This document shows positions 15,871 through 24,890 of a stretch of DNA of 63,855 bases, piece by piece. A program made the position numbers and the translations under genes. Position 1 is the first letter of the stretch, and each line of letters starts with the position of its first letter. The DNA is from Bacillota bacterium. Its GTDB lineage: Bacteria; Bacillota; Clostridia; Peptostreptococcales; Anaerovoracaceae. Location: the NCBI GenBank assembly GCA_029239605.1, contig JARBUO010000003.1, forward strand, positions 1 through 63,855, given 5' to 3'. The notes under the pieces are model-generated. The model saw nothing but the letters and a program-made list of their open reading frames with translations. It made no database searches and was not told where the DNA came from.

Positions 15871-18750
15871 ATGAAATTAATAATTATTGACGGAAACAGT
15901 TTGATTAACAGGGCTTATTATGCTCTGCAAAGACCTATGATCACTAAGAGCGGACTGTACACTCACGGAGTGTACGGTTTTCTTAATATGCTGAATAAAA
16001 TCAAAACGGACTATCGTCCTGACTATATTGCGGTGGCTTTTGACAGAAAGGCGCCAACCTTCCGCCATCTGGAATACACAGAGTATAAAGCGGGCAGAAA
16101 AAAGATGCCCCCTGAGCTGGCGATGCAGCTGCCTCTTCTGAAGGAAGTTTTGGAAGCGATGAAGGTGAAAATGCTTGAAATCGATGGGTTCGAAGCTGAT
16201 GATATCATTGGCACCGTTGCAAGGAAAGCCGAAGAAGAAGGGCTTGAACCTCTGATCATTACTGGAGACAAGGATGAGCTTCAGCTTGCAACTGAAAAAA
16301 CAAAGGTAATCATTACAAGAAAAGGCATTTCAGAATTTGACCTTTATGATGAAGCCGCTATGATTGAAAAATATGGCTTTACGCCAGAGCAATTTATAGA
16401 TTTCAAAGGGCTCATGGGAGATCAGTCGGATAATATCCCAGGAATTCCAGGAGTAGGGGAGAAGACCGCGATGAAGCTGGTACAGGAATACGGCAGCATT
16501 GCGAATCTCATTGCAAACGTGGAGAATATCTCCAGCAAATCGCTGAAAGAAAAGATCGAGGAACATGCACAGCTTGCAATTATGAGCAGACGACTGGCGA
16601 CGATCAATACAGAAGTTCCCATCGAAATTAATTTTGAAGAATTTATGGTTTCCGAACCGGATTATGATACACTGATTGATTTATATATCAAACTGGAATT
16701 CAACAGCTTCTTAAAGAAGATGCCGCCGAGAAGCTCAGCAGGCAGCAGCGCTGCATCAGGCTCGTTCCTTCAGGAAAGATCCGCAGCTGGCATGGCAGTG
16801 GAAGGAAGTTCCCGGGAAACAGGTGCTGACATAGGGCAGGATGCAGACAAGAAGAACGCAGAGGATGACACTGAGGAAATCTTGTTACGGGACTTTTCTA
16901 TGGTGTCAGACGAAGCAAGTCCCCTTGCATTATACTACACGGAAAAAGACAGAAGCAGTATTGAAACCTGCCTTTTGACCGATGCAGGAGGCATGGATTT
17001 GCTGCGCAGCGAGCTTACGGAGTATCCAGAGGCAATTCTCAAGGTGTTTAACGACCGTAATCATAAGGCAATTCCACAGATTTACGGAATTAGTATTCTG
17101 TCAACCAAACGACATTATTTCGTCTCCGGAGATCATACAGAGCTGCTGAAAGAGATCGGCGCCATTTTAATTGAAAGTGTTGCGGTACTCAGTGGCCACA
17201 ATCTGAAAGAGGACTACTATGCGTTGCTTGCAAACGATCTGATTCCGGCAGTGGATACTGATAAAAACGGACATCTTTTTCATACCGCATTTGATACAAT
17301 GATTGCCCAATACCTTCTGGATCCTGCAAGGAGCGACTATGGTCTCAAATCCCTGGTGCTTGAATATTTTCATGAGGAGCTGGAAGAGGAAGCAGCATTT
17401 TTTAGAGAGTACGGACAAATGGGTTTCCTCGGCCAATCTGAAGAGAAGTACGTGGAGTTTGGTCTGAAATGGTGTCTCGCCATAGATGGATTAGCCTCGG
17501 TGTTAAGAAATAAATTAATACACGAAGAGCTGGATCACGTATTCTGTGAAGTGGAACTGCCTCTCATCGAGGTGCTGGCTTCCATGGAATGCTGCGGCTT
17601 TGCAGTGGATGCTTCGGAACTGGTGAATACAGGAATTATGCTGGGAGAGAAAATCAATGAACTGACCGGCAGAATCTACGAACTTGCAGGTGAGGAATTT
17701 AACATCAATTCACCGCTGCAGCTGGGGGTAATCTTATTTGAAAAACTAAATCTTCCCTTTGGCAAGAAAACGAAGCGAGGCTATGCTACAGGAATTGAAA
17801 TTCTCGAGAAACTCAAAGACGATTATGAAATTGTCGCTTTGATTCTGGAATATCGAATGAACAGCAAGCTGAAGAGCACATATATTGAAGGGTTATTGCC
17901 GTTGATTCATCAGGATCATAAGATCCACGCCCACTTTCAGCAGACCGTTGCTGCAACGGGACGAATCAGCTGTACCGAGCCGAACTTGCAGAACATACCA
18001 ATCCGCCATGAACTGGGAAGAAAGCTGAGAAAGGCATTCGTTCCGGAAAGTGATGATTTTGTTCTTGTGGGCGCAGACTATTCTCAGATTGAACTGCGTA
18101 TTTTGGCACATCTATCTCAGGACCCTGAGTTGATTGATGCCTTTAATCATGGGGATGATATTCATAAAATCACTGCCTCTAAGGTATTTAACGTGCCAGA
18201 AGATGAGGTTACACCGCTGCAGCGAAGCAATGCCAAGGCGGTTAACTTCGGCGTCATCTATGGAATGAGCGGCTTTGGCCTCTCCACAGAACTGAACATA
18301 ACAAGAAAAGAAGCAGAGCGTTACATTGGCGAATATTTCAAAAAATACACGAAGGTCAAAGAGTTTATGGATGGGCTTGTGGCAAGCTGCAAAAAGAATG
18401 GCTATGTCACAACCATTATGAAGCGAAAAAGAATGGTTCACGAAATCAATGCAAGCAATTTCATGGTGCGTCAGGCAGGAGAACGACTGGCGATGAACAG
18501 TCCGATCCAGGGAAGCGCTGCTGATGTTATCAAGCTGGCCATGATTAAGGTTTATGAGCAATTGACAAAGGAAAATACCAAATCCAAGCTGATTCTGCAG
18601 GTACACGATGAATTGATCATTCAGACACACAAGTCTGAACTGGAAAAGATTAAAAAGCTCCTTGAAGAGAATATGGAACATGCAGTAAAATTAAGTGTAA
18701 CTCTGTCCTCAGAGGTATCTACGGGGAAGAACTGGTACGATTTAAAATAG
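15871..18750 (+). CDS. polA: DNA polymerase I
   Basis: This 959-residue protein has an intact 5'-3' exonuclease domain (1-270) with MKLIIIDGNSLINRAYYAL, FDRKAPTFRH, DGFEADDIIG and GDQSDNIPGIPGVGEKTA. A low-complexity linker follows (285-340), then a 3'-5' exonuclease-like domain in which the usual DxE motif is absent (sequence VFNDRNH), so proofreading is predicted to be lost, as in many Firmicutes. The polymerase domain (560-959) has motif A DYSQIELRILAH (D736), the O-helix RSNAKAVNFGVIYGMSGFG and motif C VHDE (911-914). It functions in Okazaki-fragment maturation and repair. It starts 2 nt after the anti-sigma gene. Confidence 0.97.
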   Translation: MKLIIIDGNSLINRAYYALQRPMITKSGLYTHGVYGFLNMLNKIKTDYRPDYIAVAFDRKAPTFRHLEYTEYKAGRKKMPPELAMQLPLLKEVLEAMKVKMLEIDGFEADDIIGTVARKAEEEGLEPLIITGDKDELQLATEKTKVIITRKGISEFDLYDEAAMIEKYGFTPEQFIDFKGLMGDQSDNIPGIPGVGEKTAMKLVQEYGSIANLIANVENISSKSLKEKIEEHAQLAIMSRRLATINTEVPIEINFEEFMVSEPDYDTLIDLYIKLEFNSFLKKMPPRSSAGSSAASGSFLQERSAAGMAVEGSSRETGADIGQDADKKNAEDDTEEILLRDFSMVSDEASPLALYYTEKDRSSIETCLLTDAGGMDLLRSELTEYPEAILKVFNDRNHKAIPQIYGISILSTKRHYFVSGDHTELLKEIGAILIESVAVLSGHNLKEDYYALLANDLIPAVDTDKNGHLFHTAFDTMIAQYLLDPARSDYGLKSLVLEYFHEELEEEAAFFREYGQMGFLGQSEEKYVEFGLKWCLAIDGLASVLRNKLIHEELDHVFCEVELPLIEVLASMECCGFAVDASELVNTGIMLGEKINELTGRIYELAGEEFNINSPLQLGVILFEKLNLPFGKKTKRGYATGIEILEKLKDDYEIVALILEYRMNSKLKSTYIEGLLPLIHQDHKIHAHFQQTVAATGRISCTEPNLQNIPIRHELGRKLRKAFVPESDDFVLVGADYSQIELRILAHLSQDPELIDAFNHGDDIHKITASKVFNVPEDEVTPLQRSNAKAVNFGVIYGMSGFGLSTELNITRKEAERYIGEYFKKYTKVKEFMDGLVASCKKNGYVTTIMKRKRMVHEINASNFMVRQAGERLAMNSPIQGSAADVIKLAMIKVYEQLTKENTKSKLILQVHDELIIQTHKSELEKIKKLLEENMEHAVKLSVTLSSEVSTGKNWYDLK

Positions 18751-18778
18751 TTTCTCGTTTTTATTGGAGGGCCTGATC

Positions 18779-19411
18779 ATGAAATTGATAGGACTGACCG
18801 GCGGAATTGGTGCCGGAAAATCAACTGTGACCGATTATCTGATCGACAGGGGCTTTCATGTCCTTGATGCAGATAAGATTTCCAGGGAAATTGTTCTTCC
18901 GGGTTCGGACATGCTGCTTCAGCTTGCGGAACTCTTTGGAAATGGCATTCTTCAGGAAGATGGCGGACTCAACAGAAAGAAGATTGGCAGCATCGTCTTT
19001 TCAGACCCGGAAAAGAAAGAGCAGCTGGATCGGCTTATGCACACGAAGATTCTTGAAGTAATACACGAGAGGATTTTTCAAATTCGAGAGGAAAGCTGCC
19101 ATGACGCCGAAGCAATTATAAGCCCGGAACGCGCTATGAGAAACAAGGTGATCTTCATTGACGCGCCGCTTCTGTTTGAGACGGGGCTGGATAAGAGTGT
19201 AGAGGAAATCTGGGTCATTGATGCTGAGGATGAAATCCGTATCCGGCGGGTCATGGAACGGGATGGTTTGAACAGAGATGAAATTATCAAAATTATGAAC
19301 TACCAAATGGATCGAACGGAAAAGAATCGCAGGGCGGACGTGCTTCTGGATAACTCGGGCGAAAAAGAAGCCCTCTACAGGCAGCTGAATCTGCTTATTC
19401 AAAAAATATAG
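18779..19411 (+). CDS. coaE: Dephospho-CoA kinase
   Basis: This 210-residue P-loop kinase begins MKLIGLTGGIGAGKSTV, has the conserved DADKISREI segment and the VIFIDAPLLFETGLD motif, and ends with a short helical tail. It phosphorylates the 3'-hydroxyl of dephospho-CoA in the last step of CoA synthesis. GGAGGG lies upstream of ATG 18779; an in-frame ATG at 18764 precedes the ribosome-binding site. polA-coaE linkage is common in Firmicutes. A short insertion (EESCHDAEAIISPERAMRNK) before the DAPLLFE motif is unusual. Confidence 0.95.
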   Translation: MKLIGLTGGIGAGKSTVTDYLIDRGFHVLDADKISREIVLPGSDMLLQLAELFGNGILQEDGGLNRKKIGSIVFSDPEKKEQLDRLMHTKILEVIHERIFQIREESCHDAEAIISPERAMRNKVIFIDAPLLFETGLDKSVEEIWVIDAEDEIRIRRVMERDGLNRDEIIKIMNYQMDRTEKNRRADVLLDNSGEKEALYRQLNLLIQKI

Positions 19412-19428
19412 TTTGTCGGAGAACTGAA

Positions 19429-21093
19429 ATGACAAAGAAGTTAATTGCAATGACAGCAATTGTATCCATATTGCTTTTGAGCCTGGCCGACTGCGGTGAG
19501 ACTCCCAATTTTCTCGGCGGGCCCGCAAATGAAGAAAAGCAAATGATCAAATCAAGTGAGGTTTTTATACCCATTGAGAAGGTAAGAACATTAAATCCCA
19601 TCATATCCAAGGATGAGGATGCCTATTACGTAGACAGACTGATTTATGAGGGCCTGTTTGATTATGATGAGAATCTGACGCTGAAGACCTCTTTGGCAGA
19701 CAGCTACACTTATTCGGCTGACGGTACCTCCGTAACCATTCAGGTGAAAAAGGGCATCCAATGGCAGGATGGTAAGGAATTAAATGCCGACGATGTGAAA
19801 TTTACCATTGATGCACTCATCAGTGCTTCATATTCGAACAGCACCCTTTATGCTTCAAGCGTCAGCAACATCAAATCTACGAAACTGGACGGAAAAGACC
19901 CATACAGCATTACGGTTTATTTTAACAATACATCCAACATAGCAATGAATAACTTCACCTTCCCGATCGTTCCGAAGCATCAGTTTAAGAGTGTGGAGGA
20001 TGCGAAACGGCTGACTTCAAATTTCATTCCCATTGGCACCGGTCCCTACCGGGTGACGGAATACAATGAACTTTCTCATATTGTCCTGCAGGGCTATGAA
20101 GGGTATCATGGAGGTAGTGTACCTTCCAATACGCTGAATTTGCAGATCATTCCGGATAAACGGGATGTGATTAATCTGATGGAAGTCAACAATGTGTCGC
20201 TGACATTTTCTAAGGATCTTGACAGGGATACCGTTTACACAAATAAAAATGTTAACGTAATCAATTTCCCTTCCAATGAGGTGGAGCTTGTGGGTTTCAA
20301 CTTTAGAAATGCCATCATGAAGAACGGAAAGGTACGAAAAGCAATTGCCAGCGCAATCAATACAAAGGATATTATCGAAGGGGCATACTACAAAAACGGT
20401 ATTGAAAACAACACCATATACTATCCCAACTATCTTGGTGTTGCCAGCGATAAAACCAGCAATCTTTACGATATCACCCAAGCCAAGAAGCTTCTTGCAG
20501 AAGCAGGTTTTGTAGACCGAAATGCAGACGGACTGGTGGAAGGGCCGAATAACGAGACCATCACCATCAATATCCTTGTGAATTCGGAAGATCAATCCCG
20601 CTCAGCGGCAGCGCAGATGATCCGGGATAACCTGGCACAGCTGCCGATTCAAACGAATCTTGTCAGCAAGGAATGGAATACGTATCTTGCAGACTTGGCA
20701 AGCGGTAACTATGATATTTACGTGGGGGGATACCAGCTCCGGGACAATTATGATCTGCGATTTCTGCTCCATACGAATTATGCTAATCCCATAGGGTATT
20801 CCAATCTGGCGCTGGATGCACTTCTGGACCGGATGGAATCAGGGATCTCCCAGAAAGACAGGCTCGCTACTTATACGCAGATCAATGACATTCTGGTCAA
20901 TGATTTACCGTATTTCTGCCTTCTTTACAAAACCTACGGCATGATCACTTCTCCTGCCTTAAAGGGGGATATCAATCCGCTGTTCTTTGATTTGTACCGC
21001 GGCTGCGGGGAGTGGTATTCTCTCTTCGAAGCACCGGAAGCGCCTGAGGCAGACAACTCTGAAACCGCAGTGAACATTCTTGATGTACAGTAG
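19429..21093 (+). CDS. Orphan peptide-binding lipoprotein (SBP_bac_5 family)
   Basis: This 554-residue protein has a signal peptide ending LADC (Cys22) and an extracellular solute-binding family 5 fold. Visible landmarks are LNPIISKDEDAYYVDRLIYEGLFDYD, YTYSADGTSVTIQVKKGIQWQDGKE, IGTGPYRV and AAQMIRDNLAQLPI. Such proteins bind di- or oligopeptides for ABC importers. No permease or ATPase gene is adjacent, so it either serves a transporter encoded elsewhere or has a sensory role. Aspartate just before the lipobox cysteine is atypical. It follows coaE by 17 nt and is followed by a terminator. Confidence 0.87.
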   Translation: MTKKLIAMTAIVSILLLSLADCGETPNFLGGPANEEKQMIKSSEVFIPIEKVRTLNPIISKDEDAYYVDRLIYEGLFDYDENLTLKTSLADSYTYSADGTSVTIQVKKGIQWQDGKELNADDVKFTIDALISASYSNSTLYASSVSNIKSTKLDGKDPYSITVYFNNTSNIAMNNFTFPIVPKHQFKSVEDAKRLTSNFIPIGTGPYRVTEYNELSHIVLQGYEGYHGGSVPSNTLNLQIIPDKRDVINLMEVNNVSLTFSKDLDRDTVYTNKNVNVINFPSNEVELVGFNFRNAIMKNGKVRKAIASAINTKDIIEGAYYKNGIENNTIYYPNYLGVASDKTSNLYDITQAKKLLAEAGFVDRNADGLVEGPNNETITINILVNSEDQSRSAAAQMIRDNLAQLPIQTNLVSKEWNTYLADLASGNYDIYVGGYQLRDNYDLRFLLHTNYANPIGYSNLALDALLDRMESGISQKDRLATYTQINDILVNDLPYFCLLYKTYGMITSPALKGDINPLFFDLYRGCGEWYSLFEAPEAPEADNSETAVNILDVQ

Positions 21094-21161
21094 TAAAGTT
21101 TTCTGAGGGACAGTAAGGGCATAACAGTTATTAAGTACGTAACATAACGAAACGATATGAA

Positions 21162-21189
21162 ATAAGAGCGCCTGTGCGCTCTTATCTTT
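21162..21189 (+). terminator. Terminator after the SBP_bac_5 gene
   Basis: ATAAGAGCGC-CTGT-GCGCTCTTAT is a perfect 10-bp stem followed by a T-rich tail. It closes the sigma-polA-coaE-lipoprotein run. Confidence 0.85.
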
Positions 21190-21347
21190 ATCACTTGATA
21201 TAAAGCTCCTGGGAAATATATCGATAGAGCAAGGCTACGTAAAGGGATTTTGTAGTGATATTTCAACAAGGAGAATGCTTTTGGGAGAAAATATGGGAAA
21301 ATATATCTATCATTTCGAATTTTGTGGGTGCAATCGCAGGAATGGTG

Positions 21348-21450
21348 TGGTATAATAACACTTGTCCCTAAAAAGGGCATCAAGCCGTAAGGGGAAAGTC
21401 AGCCTCCCAAATTCACGAGACAAAATAAATTGTGAATTAGATAAAAAAAG
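21348..21450 (+). other. Possible transcribed leader or small RNA upstream of tRNA-Leu
   Basis: TGGTATAAT (21348-21356) is a good extended -10 element. The following 90 nt contain CCCT-AAAA-AGGG, a GGGGAAAGTCAGCCTCCC hairpin-like segment and AATTCAC/GTGAATT (21410-21438), but no open reading frame. It could be a small RNA or a long tRNA leader. Confidence 0.25.
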
Positions 21451-21452
21451 GT

Positions 21453-21481
21453 TTGACAAGAATGCTAAAACATAGTAAGAT
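21453..21481 (+). promoter_or_regulatory. Promoter of tRNA-Leu
   Basis: TTGACA (21453-21458) and TAAGAT (21476-21481) are separated by exactly 17 bp, a near-consensus vegetative promoter 55 bp upstream of the tRNA. Confidence 0.75.
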
Positions 21482-21535
21482 TATTCTTGGTCAGTCTTAC
21501 AGAACAAACCTCAAAAAGACTGGACAACTGAATAT

Positions 21536-21618
21536 GCGGTCGTGGCGGAATAGGCAGACGCGCACGGTTGAGGGCCGTGTTCGAGAGAGTATGGGTTCAA
21601 GTCCCTTCGACCGCACCA
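21536..21618 (+). tRNA. tRNA-Leu (anticodon GAG)
   Basis: The acceptor stem GCGGTCG pairs with CGACCGC, followed by A and a genome-encoded CCA. The anticodon stem CACGG/CCGTG carries the loop TTGAGGG, giving anticodon GAG for CUC/CUU leucine codons. A TTCAAGT T-loop and a short extra arm are present. At 83 nt it is slightly small for a class II tRNA. It has its own promoter and a strong terminator. Confidence 0.95.
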
Positions 21619-21621
21619 ACG

Positions 21622-21657
21622 AAAAAGAGATAGGTTTATTCCTATCTCTTTTTCGTT
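21622..21657 (+). terminator. Terminator of tRNA-Leu
   Basis: AAAAAGAGATAGG-TTTATT-CCTATCTCTTTTT, a perfect 13-bp stem running into T. Very similar AGAGATA hairpins recur after other genes in the window (27462, 33478, 35461). Confidence 0.9.
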
Positions 21658-21732
21658 TTTGTCAGGGGGAGAGTGTTCTGGAGATTTTTATCCCTTAAAA
21701 AGCAGGTTTTAAGAATATCAATTTTGTGGATA

Positions 21733-22062
21733 TCATATAGAGAATTTAACAAGAGGCTGGAAATAGCTGATGCGCTTTTTTCCACAGGGAGTAAAGCATT
21801 TTGATTCTTGGCCAATGGCATGCCGCAAATCGGGTTCTTTTACACTTTCTGCCAAGATTTTAATAGATTCTAGTATTTCTCCTTTGGGGATAATCTCATT
21901 GCATTCAAACAGTTGCCAAGGAGATTTAATTATCCATCCCTTTTCACTTGCAATAAAGCTAATTAGTGGATTATCTTCAGTTTCTATGCTATTGTAAAGC
22001 ATACTGTTTGCTTGATCCCATTTTTCAAGTGTTCTAATAAATTCTAGGATCTTGATAGACAT
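21733..22062 (-). CDS. Hypothetical protein
   Basis: This is an AT-rich minus-strand frame encoding about 109 residues from Met at 22062 (MSIKILEFIRTLEKWDQANSM), with EDNPLISFIASEKGWIIKSPWQLFE in the middle. I recognise no family. The composition and the ISF..EKGWIIKSPWQ pattern look protein-like. No good ribosome-binding site is visible for this or for the upstream Met at 22119, so it may be a remnant. Confidence 0.35.
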   Translation of the reverse strand: MSIKILEFIRTLEKWDQANSMLYNSIETEDNPLISFIASEKGWIIKSPWQLFECNEIIPKGEILESIKILAESVKEPDLRHAIGQESKCFTPCGKKRISYFQPLVKFSI

Positions 22063-22119
22063 TATAAGGAATATTAATTTGATTATTATATTCGACTTCA
22101 TTAAACAGAAGTTTAGCAT

Positions 22120-22529
22120 TTTAGCACATTACTTAACCGGAATAAAGTAATAATTTTCCCTGCGAAGGAAAAAACAACTTCAATTCACTTCTCTCACATA
22201 AGTGCCATCGGACCCATTAAATGTTTTTGCCCCGACTGGATGCTAGTGATTGAAATGGCTTTTTTTCTGTTCATTTTTGTTTTAGAATGTGTTATTAGAA
22301 GCATGTCCGAAAATGGCCAGTTTTTTTCCGAAAGAAATGTTATGATAACACATCAGTAGAAAATTTCGACTGTAGAAAAATCTATATGTTTTAACGTCCC
22401 TTTCTGGGACTACTACACAAGCTCCGTTTGCTACGCTGTCTGTTTTGCCTAGCCAAGCAAGCTTGGGGCAAAAAGGTAACGAAGTGGGGCACACCCTCGC
22501 CTCGTTATAAAGCAGGGAAGTGAAAATTT
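22120..22529. other. Gene-free region upstream of ada-alkA
   Basis: No supported gene is seen. A GC-richer block (22390-22510) with GGGGCAAA/TTTGCC-type inverted repeats resembles flanks of integrated elements, and a minus-strand frame there (CPTSLPFCPKLAWLGKTDS) may be a mobile-element remnant. A ribosome-binding site AGGGAAG precedes the next gene. Confidence 0.3.
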
Positions 22530-23993
22530 ATGTTGGAAAATGAGCGACAGATATGGTATGCGGCGTTTAAGGCAAGGGATACACGGTTTGATGGACGTTT
22601 ATTTGTAGGGGTATCTTCTACCGGGATTTATTGCCGCCCGGTGTGTGGGGCGAAGATGCCCAAAATTGAAAATTGTACATTTTATACCTCTGCAGCAGAG
22701 GCAGAACAAGCTGGATTTCGCCCATGTCTTATTTGTCGGCCAGAACTTGCTCCCGGCAATGCTCCTGTGGATGCGACTTCTTCTCTTGCTCATCGAGGGG
22801 CAAGGCTCTTAGAAGAACTTTGCGGAAATGAACAAAGTATTAAGGAAGTTGCTTGTCGGCTTGGCTGTACAGACCGTCACTTGCGCAGGGCGTTCGCATC
22901 AGAATACAGTGTTTCCCCAGTGCAGTATTTGCAAACGTGCAGGTTGCTTCTTGCCAAAAATCTTTTGACGGACACGAAGCTTTCTGTAATAGAGGTAGCA
23001 ATGGCAGCCGGTTTTGGAAGTTTACGGCGCTTCAATGATCTCTTTAAAAAACAGTATCATCTTGTCCCTACCGCTCTGCGCCGTCAAGCTGCAGCCACAA
23101 AAAGCGTGGAAGGTAATGTGACCTTGACATTAGGTTATCGCCCGCCATATCGGTGGCAGCAGATACTGGATTTCCTCAAATTGCGTGCAATTCCTGGTGT
23201 GGAGGCAGTAAGAGACGGAGAATATTTGCGTACGGTACATTTTGAAACCAGTGAGCGGCAGCATATCTATGGCTGGATTCGTGTCGGTCAGCGGTTGCAA
23301 AAAAATGCGCTGACTGTTACTGTAGATATCGCCTTGCTGCCTGTGTTGACGCAAATATTGGCGCGAGTCCGTCATTTATTTGATTTGTATTGCGATCCGG
23401 ATGCAGTGTATGAAACGCTTGCATCAATGAATGACATCCAGCCCGGTCTTTGCGTTTTAGGAACCCGTGTGCCCGGAAGTTTTGATCCTTTCGAGATGGC
23501 GGTTCGCGCGGTCCTGGGGCAACAGATTACCGTAAAAGGGGCGCGGACGTTAGCGGCCCGGCTTGTGGAAACTTATGGCGTTCCAATTCAAACCGGAATA
23601 GAGGGGCTGACCCATGTCTTTCCTTCGCCCGCAGAAATTCTTGCTTTGGATGGCCCAATCGGCAATCATTTGGGACCGCTTGGCATTACCGGATCACGGG
23701 CAAATACCATCTTTGAACTGGCACGAGCATTGATGCAAAAGGACTTGGATTTCAGCTTCGGCGTCCAGCCGGAGGCGGAAATGCAGAAGCTGATGGCGGT
23801 TCCTGGTATTGGACCCTGGACTGCACAGTACATCGCCATGCGGGCGATGGGGTGGCCGGATGCATTTCTTCACACGGATTACGGTGTAAAAAAAGCGCTT
23901 GAACCTCGTACTCCGAAAGAAATACTAGATTTAGCAGAAGCGTGGAGACCTTGGCGCAGTTACGCAACGGTCAATTTGTGGAATTATTTGTAA
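22530..23993 (+). CDS. Ada methylphosphotriester/AraC domain fused to AlkA 3-methyladenine DNA glycosylase
   Basis: This 487-residue fusion has three parts. Residues 1-75 form an Ada zinc domain with cysteines C35, C39, C66 and C69; C35 is the predicted methyl acceptor from phosphotriesters. Residues 85-185 form an AraC-type helix-turn-helix pair. Residues 190-487 form an AlkA-like glycosylase with GLCVLGTRVPGSFDPFEMAVRAVLGQQ, a helix-hairpin-helix VPGIGPWTAQYIAMRAM and catalytic aspartate D450. It should sense alkylation, activate its own transcription and excise alkylated bases. The ogt gene follows by 25 nt. The composition is GC-richer than its neighbours, suggesting acquisition. Confidence 0.92.
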   Translation: MLENERQIWYAAFKARDTRFDGRLFVGVSSTGIYCRPVCGAKMPKIENCTFYTSAAEAEQAGFRPCLICRPELAPGNAPVDATSSLAHRGARLLEELCGNEQSIKEVACRLGCTDRHLRRAFASEYSVSPVQYLQTCRLLLAKNLLTDTKLSVIEVAMAAGFGSLRRFNDLFKKQYHLVPTALRRQAAATKSVEGNVTLTLGYRPPYRWQQILDFLKLRAIPGVEAVRDGEYLRTVHFETSERQHIYGWIRVGQRLQKNALTVTVDIALLPVLTQILARVRHLFDLYCDPDAVYETLASMNDIQPGLCVLGTRVPGSFDPFEMAVRAVLGQQITVKGARTLAARLVETYGVPIQTGIEGLTHVFPSPAEILALDGPIGNHLGPLGITGSRANTIFELARALMQKDLDFSFGVQPEAEMQKLMAVPGIGPWTAQYIAMRAMGWPDAFLHTDYGVKKALEPRTPKEILDLAEAWRPWRSYATVNLWNYL

Positions 23994-24018
23994 TCCATAA
24001 CAAATGAAGGAGAAAATA

Positions 24019-24558
24019 ATGATTTATTCAACACATTATTCCTCACCCATAGGCTCAATTTTATTGTCAGCCGGCGGTGAAAAGCTTGTTGGACTGTGGA
24101 TCGAAGGGCAAAAGTATTTTGGAGATACCGTAGAGGAAGTGATGACCGAAAACCCCAATTTATCAGTATTTACTGCAGCAAAAAGATGGTTGGACAGGTA
24201 TTTTGCCGGTCAAAAACCGTGTATTTCCGATTTGCCCCTGGCGCCGAACGGCGGCGCATTTCGCATGGCAGTATGGGACATTCTATGCGAAATTCCGTAT
24301 GGTGAAGTTATCACTTATGGTGACATTGCAAAAAAAATGGCCATGAAGATGAACAAAGCGAGTATGTCAAGTCAGGCGGTAGGCGGGGCTGTAGGTCATA
24401 ATCCCATCTCCATTATTATTCCCTGCCATCGGGTTGTGGGTTCTAATGGCAGTCTGACGGGGTATGCAGGGGGTTTAGATAAAAAAATTAAACTGCTTGA
24501 ACATGAAGGTGTGGATATGTCTAAATTGTTTAGACCCACGAAGGGTACTGCTCTCTAA
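24019..24558 (+). CDS. ogt: Methylated-DNA-[protein]-cysteine S-methyltransferase
   Basis: This 179-residue protein has the active-site motif IIIPCHRVV with nucleophile C136, preceded by the helix-turn-helix-containing segment YGEVITYGDIAKKM and ending GYAGGLDKKIKLLEHEG. It repairs O6-methylguanine by irreversible transfer of the methyl group to cysteine. ATG 24019 has AAGGAG at 24007-24012; the in-frame ATG at 24004 lies before that site. Together with the upstream Ada-AlkA fusion it forms a complete adaptive-response pair. Confidence 0.94.
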   Translation: MIYSTHYSSPIGSILLSAGGEKLVGLWIEGQKYFGDTVEEVMTENPNLSVFTAAKRWLDRYFAGQKPCISDLPLAPNGGAFRMAVWDILCEIPYGEVITYGDIAKKMAMKMNKASMSSQAVGGAVGHNPISIIIPCHRVVGSNGSLTGYAGGLDKKIKLLEHEGVDMSKLFRPTKGTAL

Positions 24559-24890
24559 TCCTCATAAGTTTATCGACATGTTGCAGGTAGAACCGCGAGA
24601 ACGCTGTGTAGAAAATGCAATACATTTTGGACAAATATGATGCAGCATACTTAAAATCTTTTCGCTGGATGGAGAGCCAACGAAAATTAAAGGGTTTAAA
24701 GGAGATGGGGCTTAAAATATCGACTTCTTTCATTTTTTGCAGTACAATATCATTATAAACTTTGGATTATTTATATAATATGACGCTAAGTTTGGAATTA
24801 CAAAGATGTACAGTATGAGCATAATGCAGTGCAAATCTTGCCCCCGATATGTGTGAAAACAGTAATAGCAGTAGTAGGAGATGTAGCTCA

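Noticed and set aside
15871..18750. Loss of the 3'-5' exonuclease motif in polA as a special finding
   Set aside because: This is the usual state in many Firmicutes DNA polymerase I proteins.
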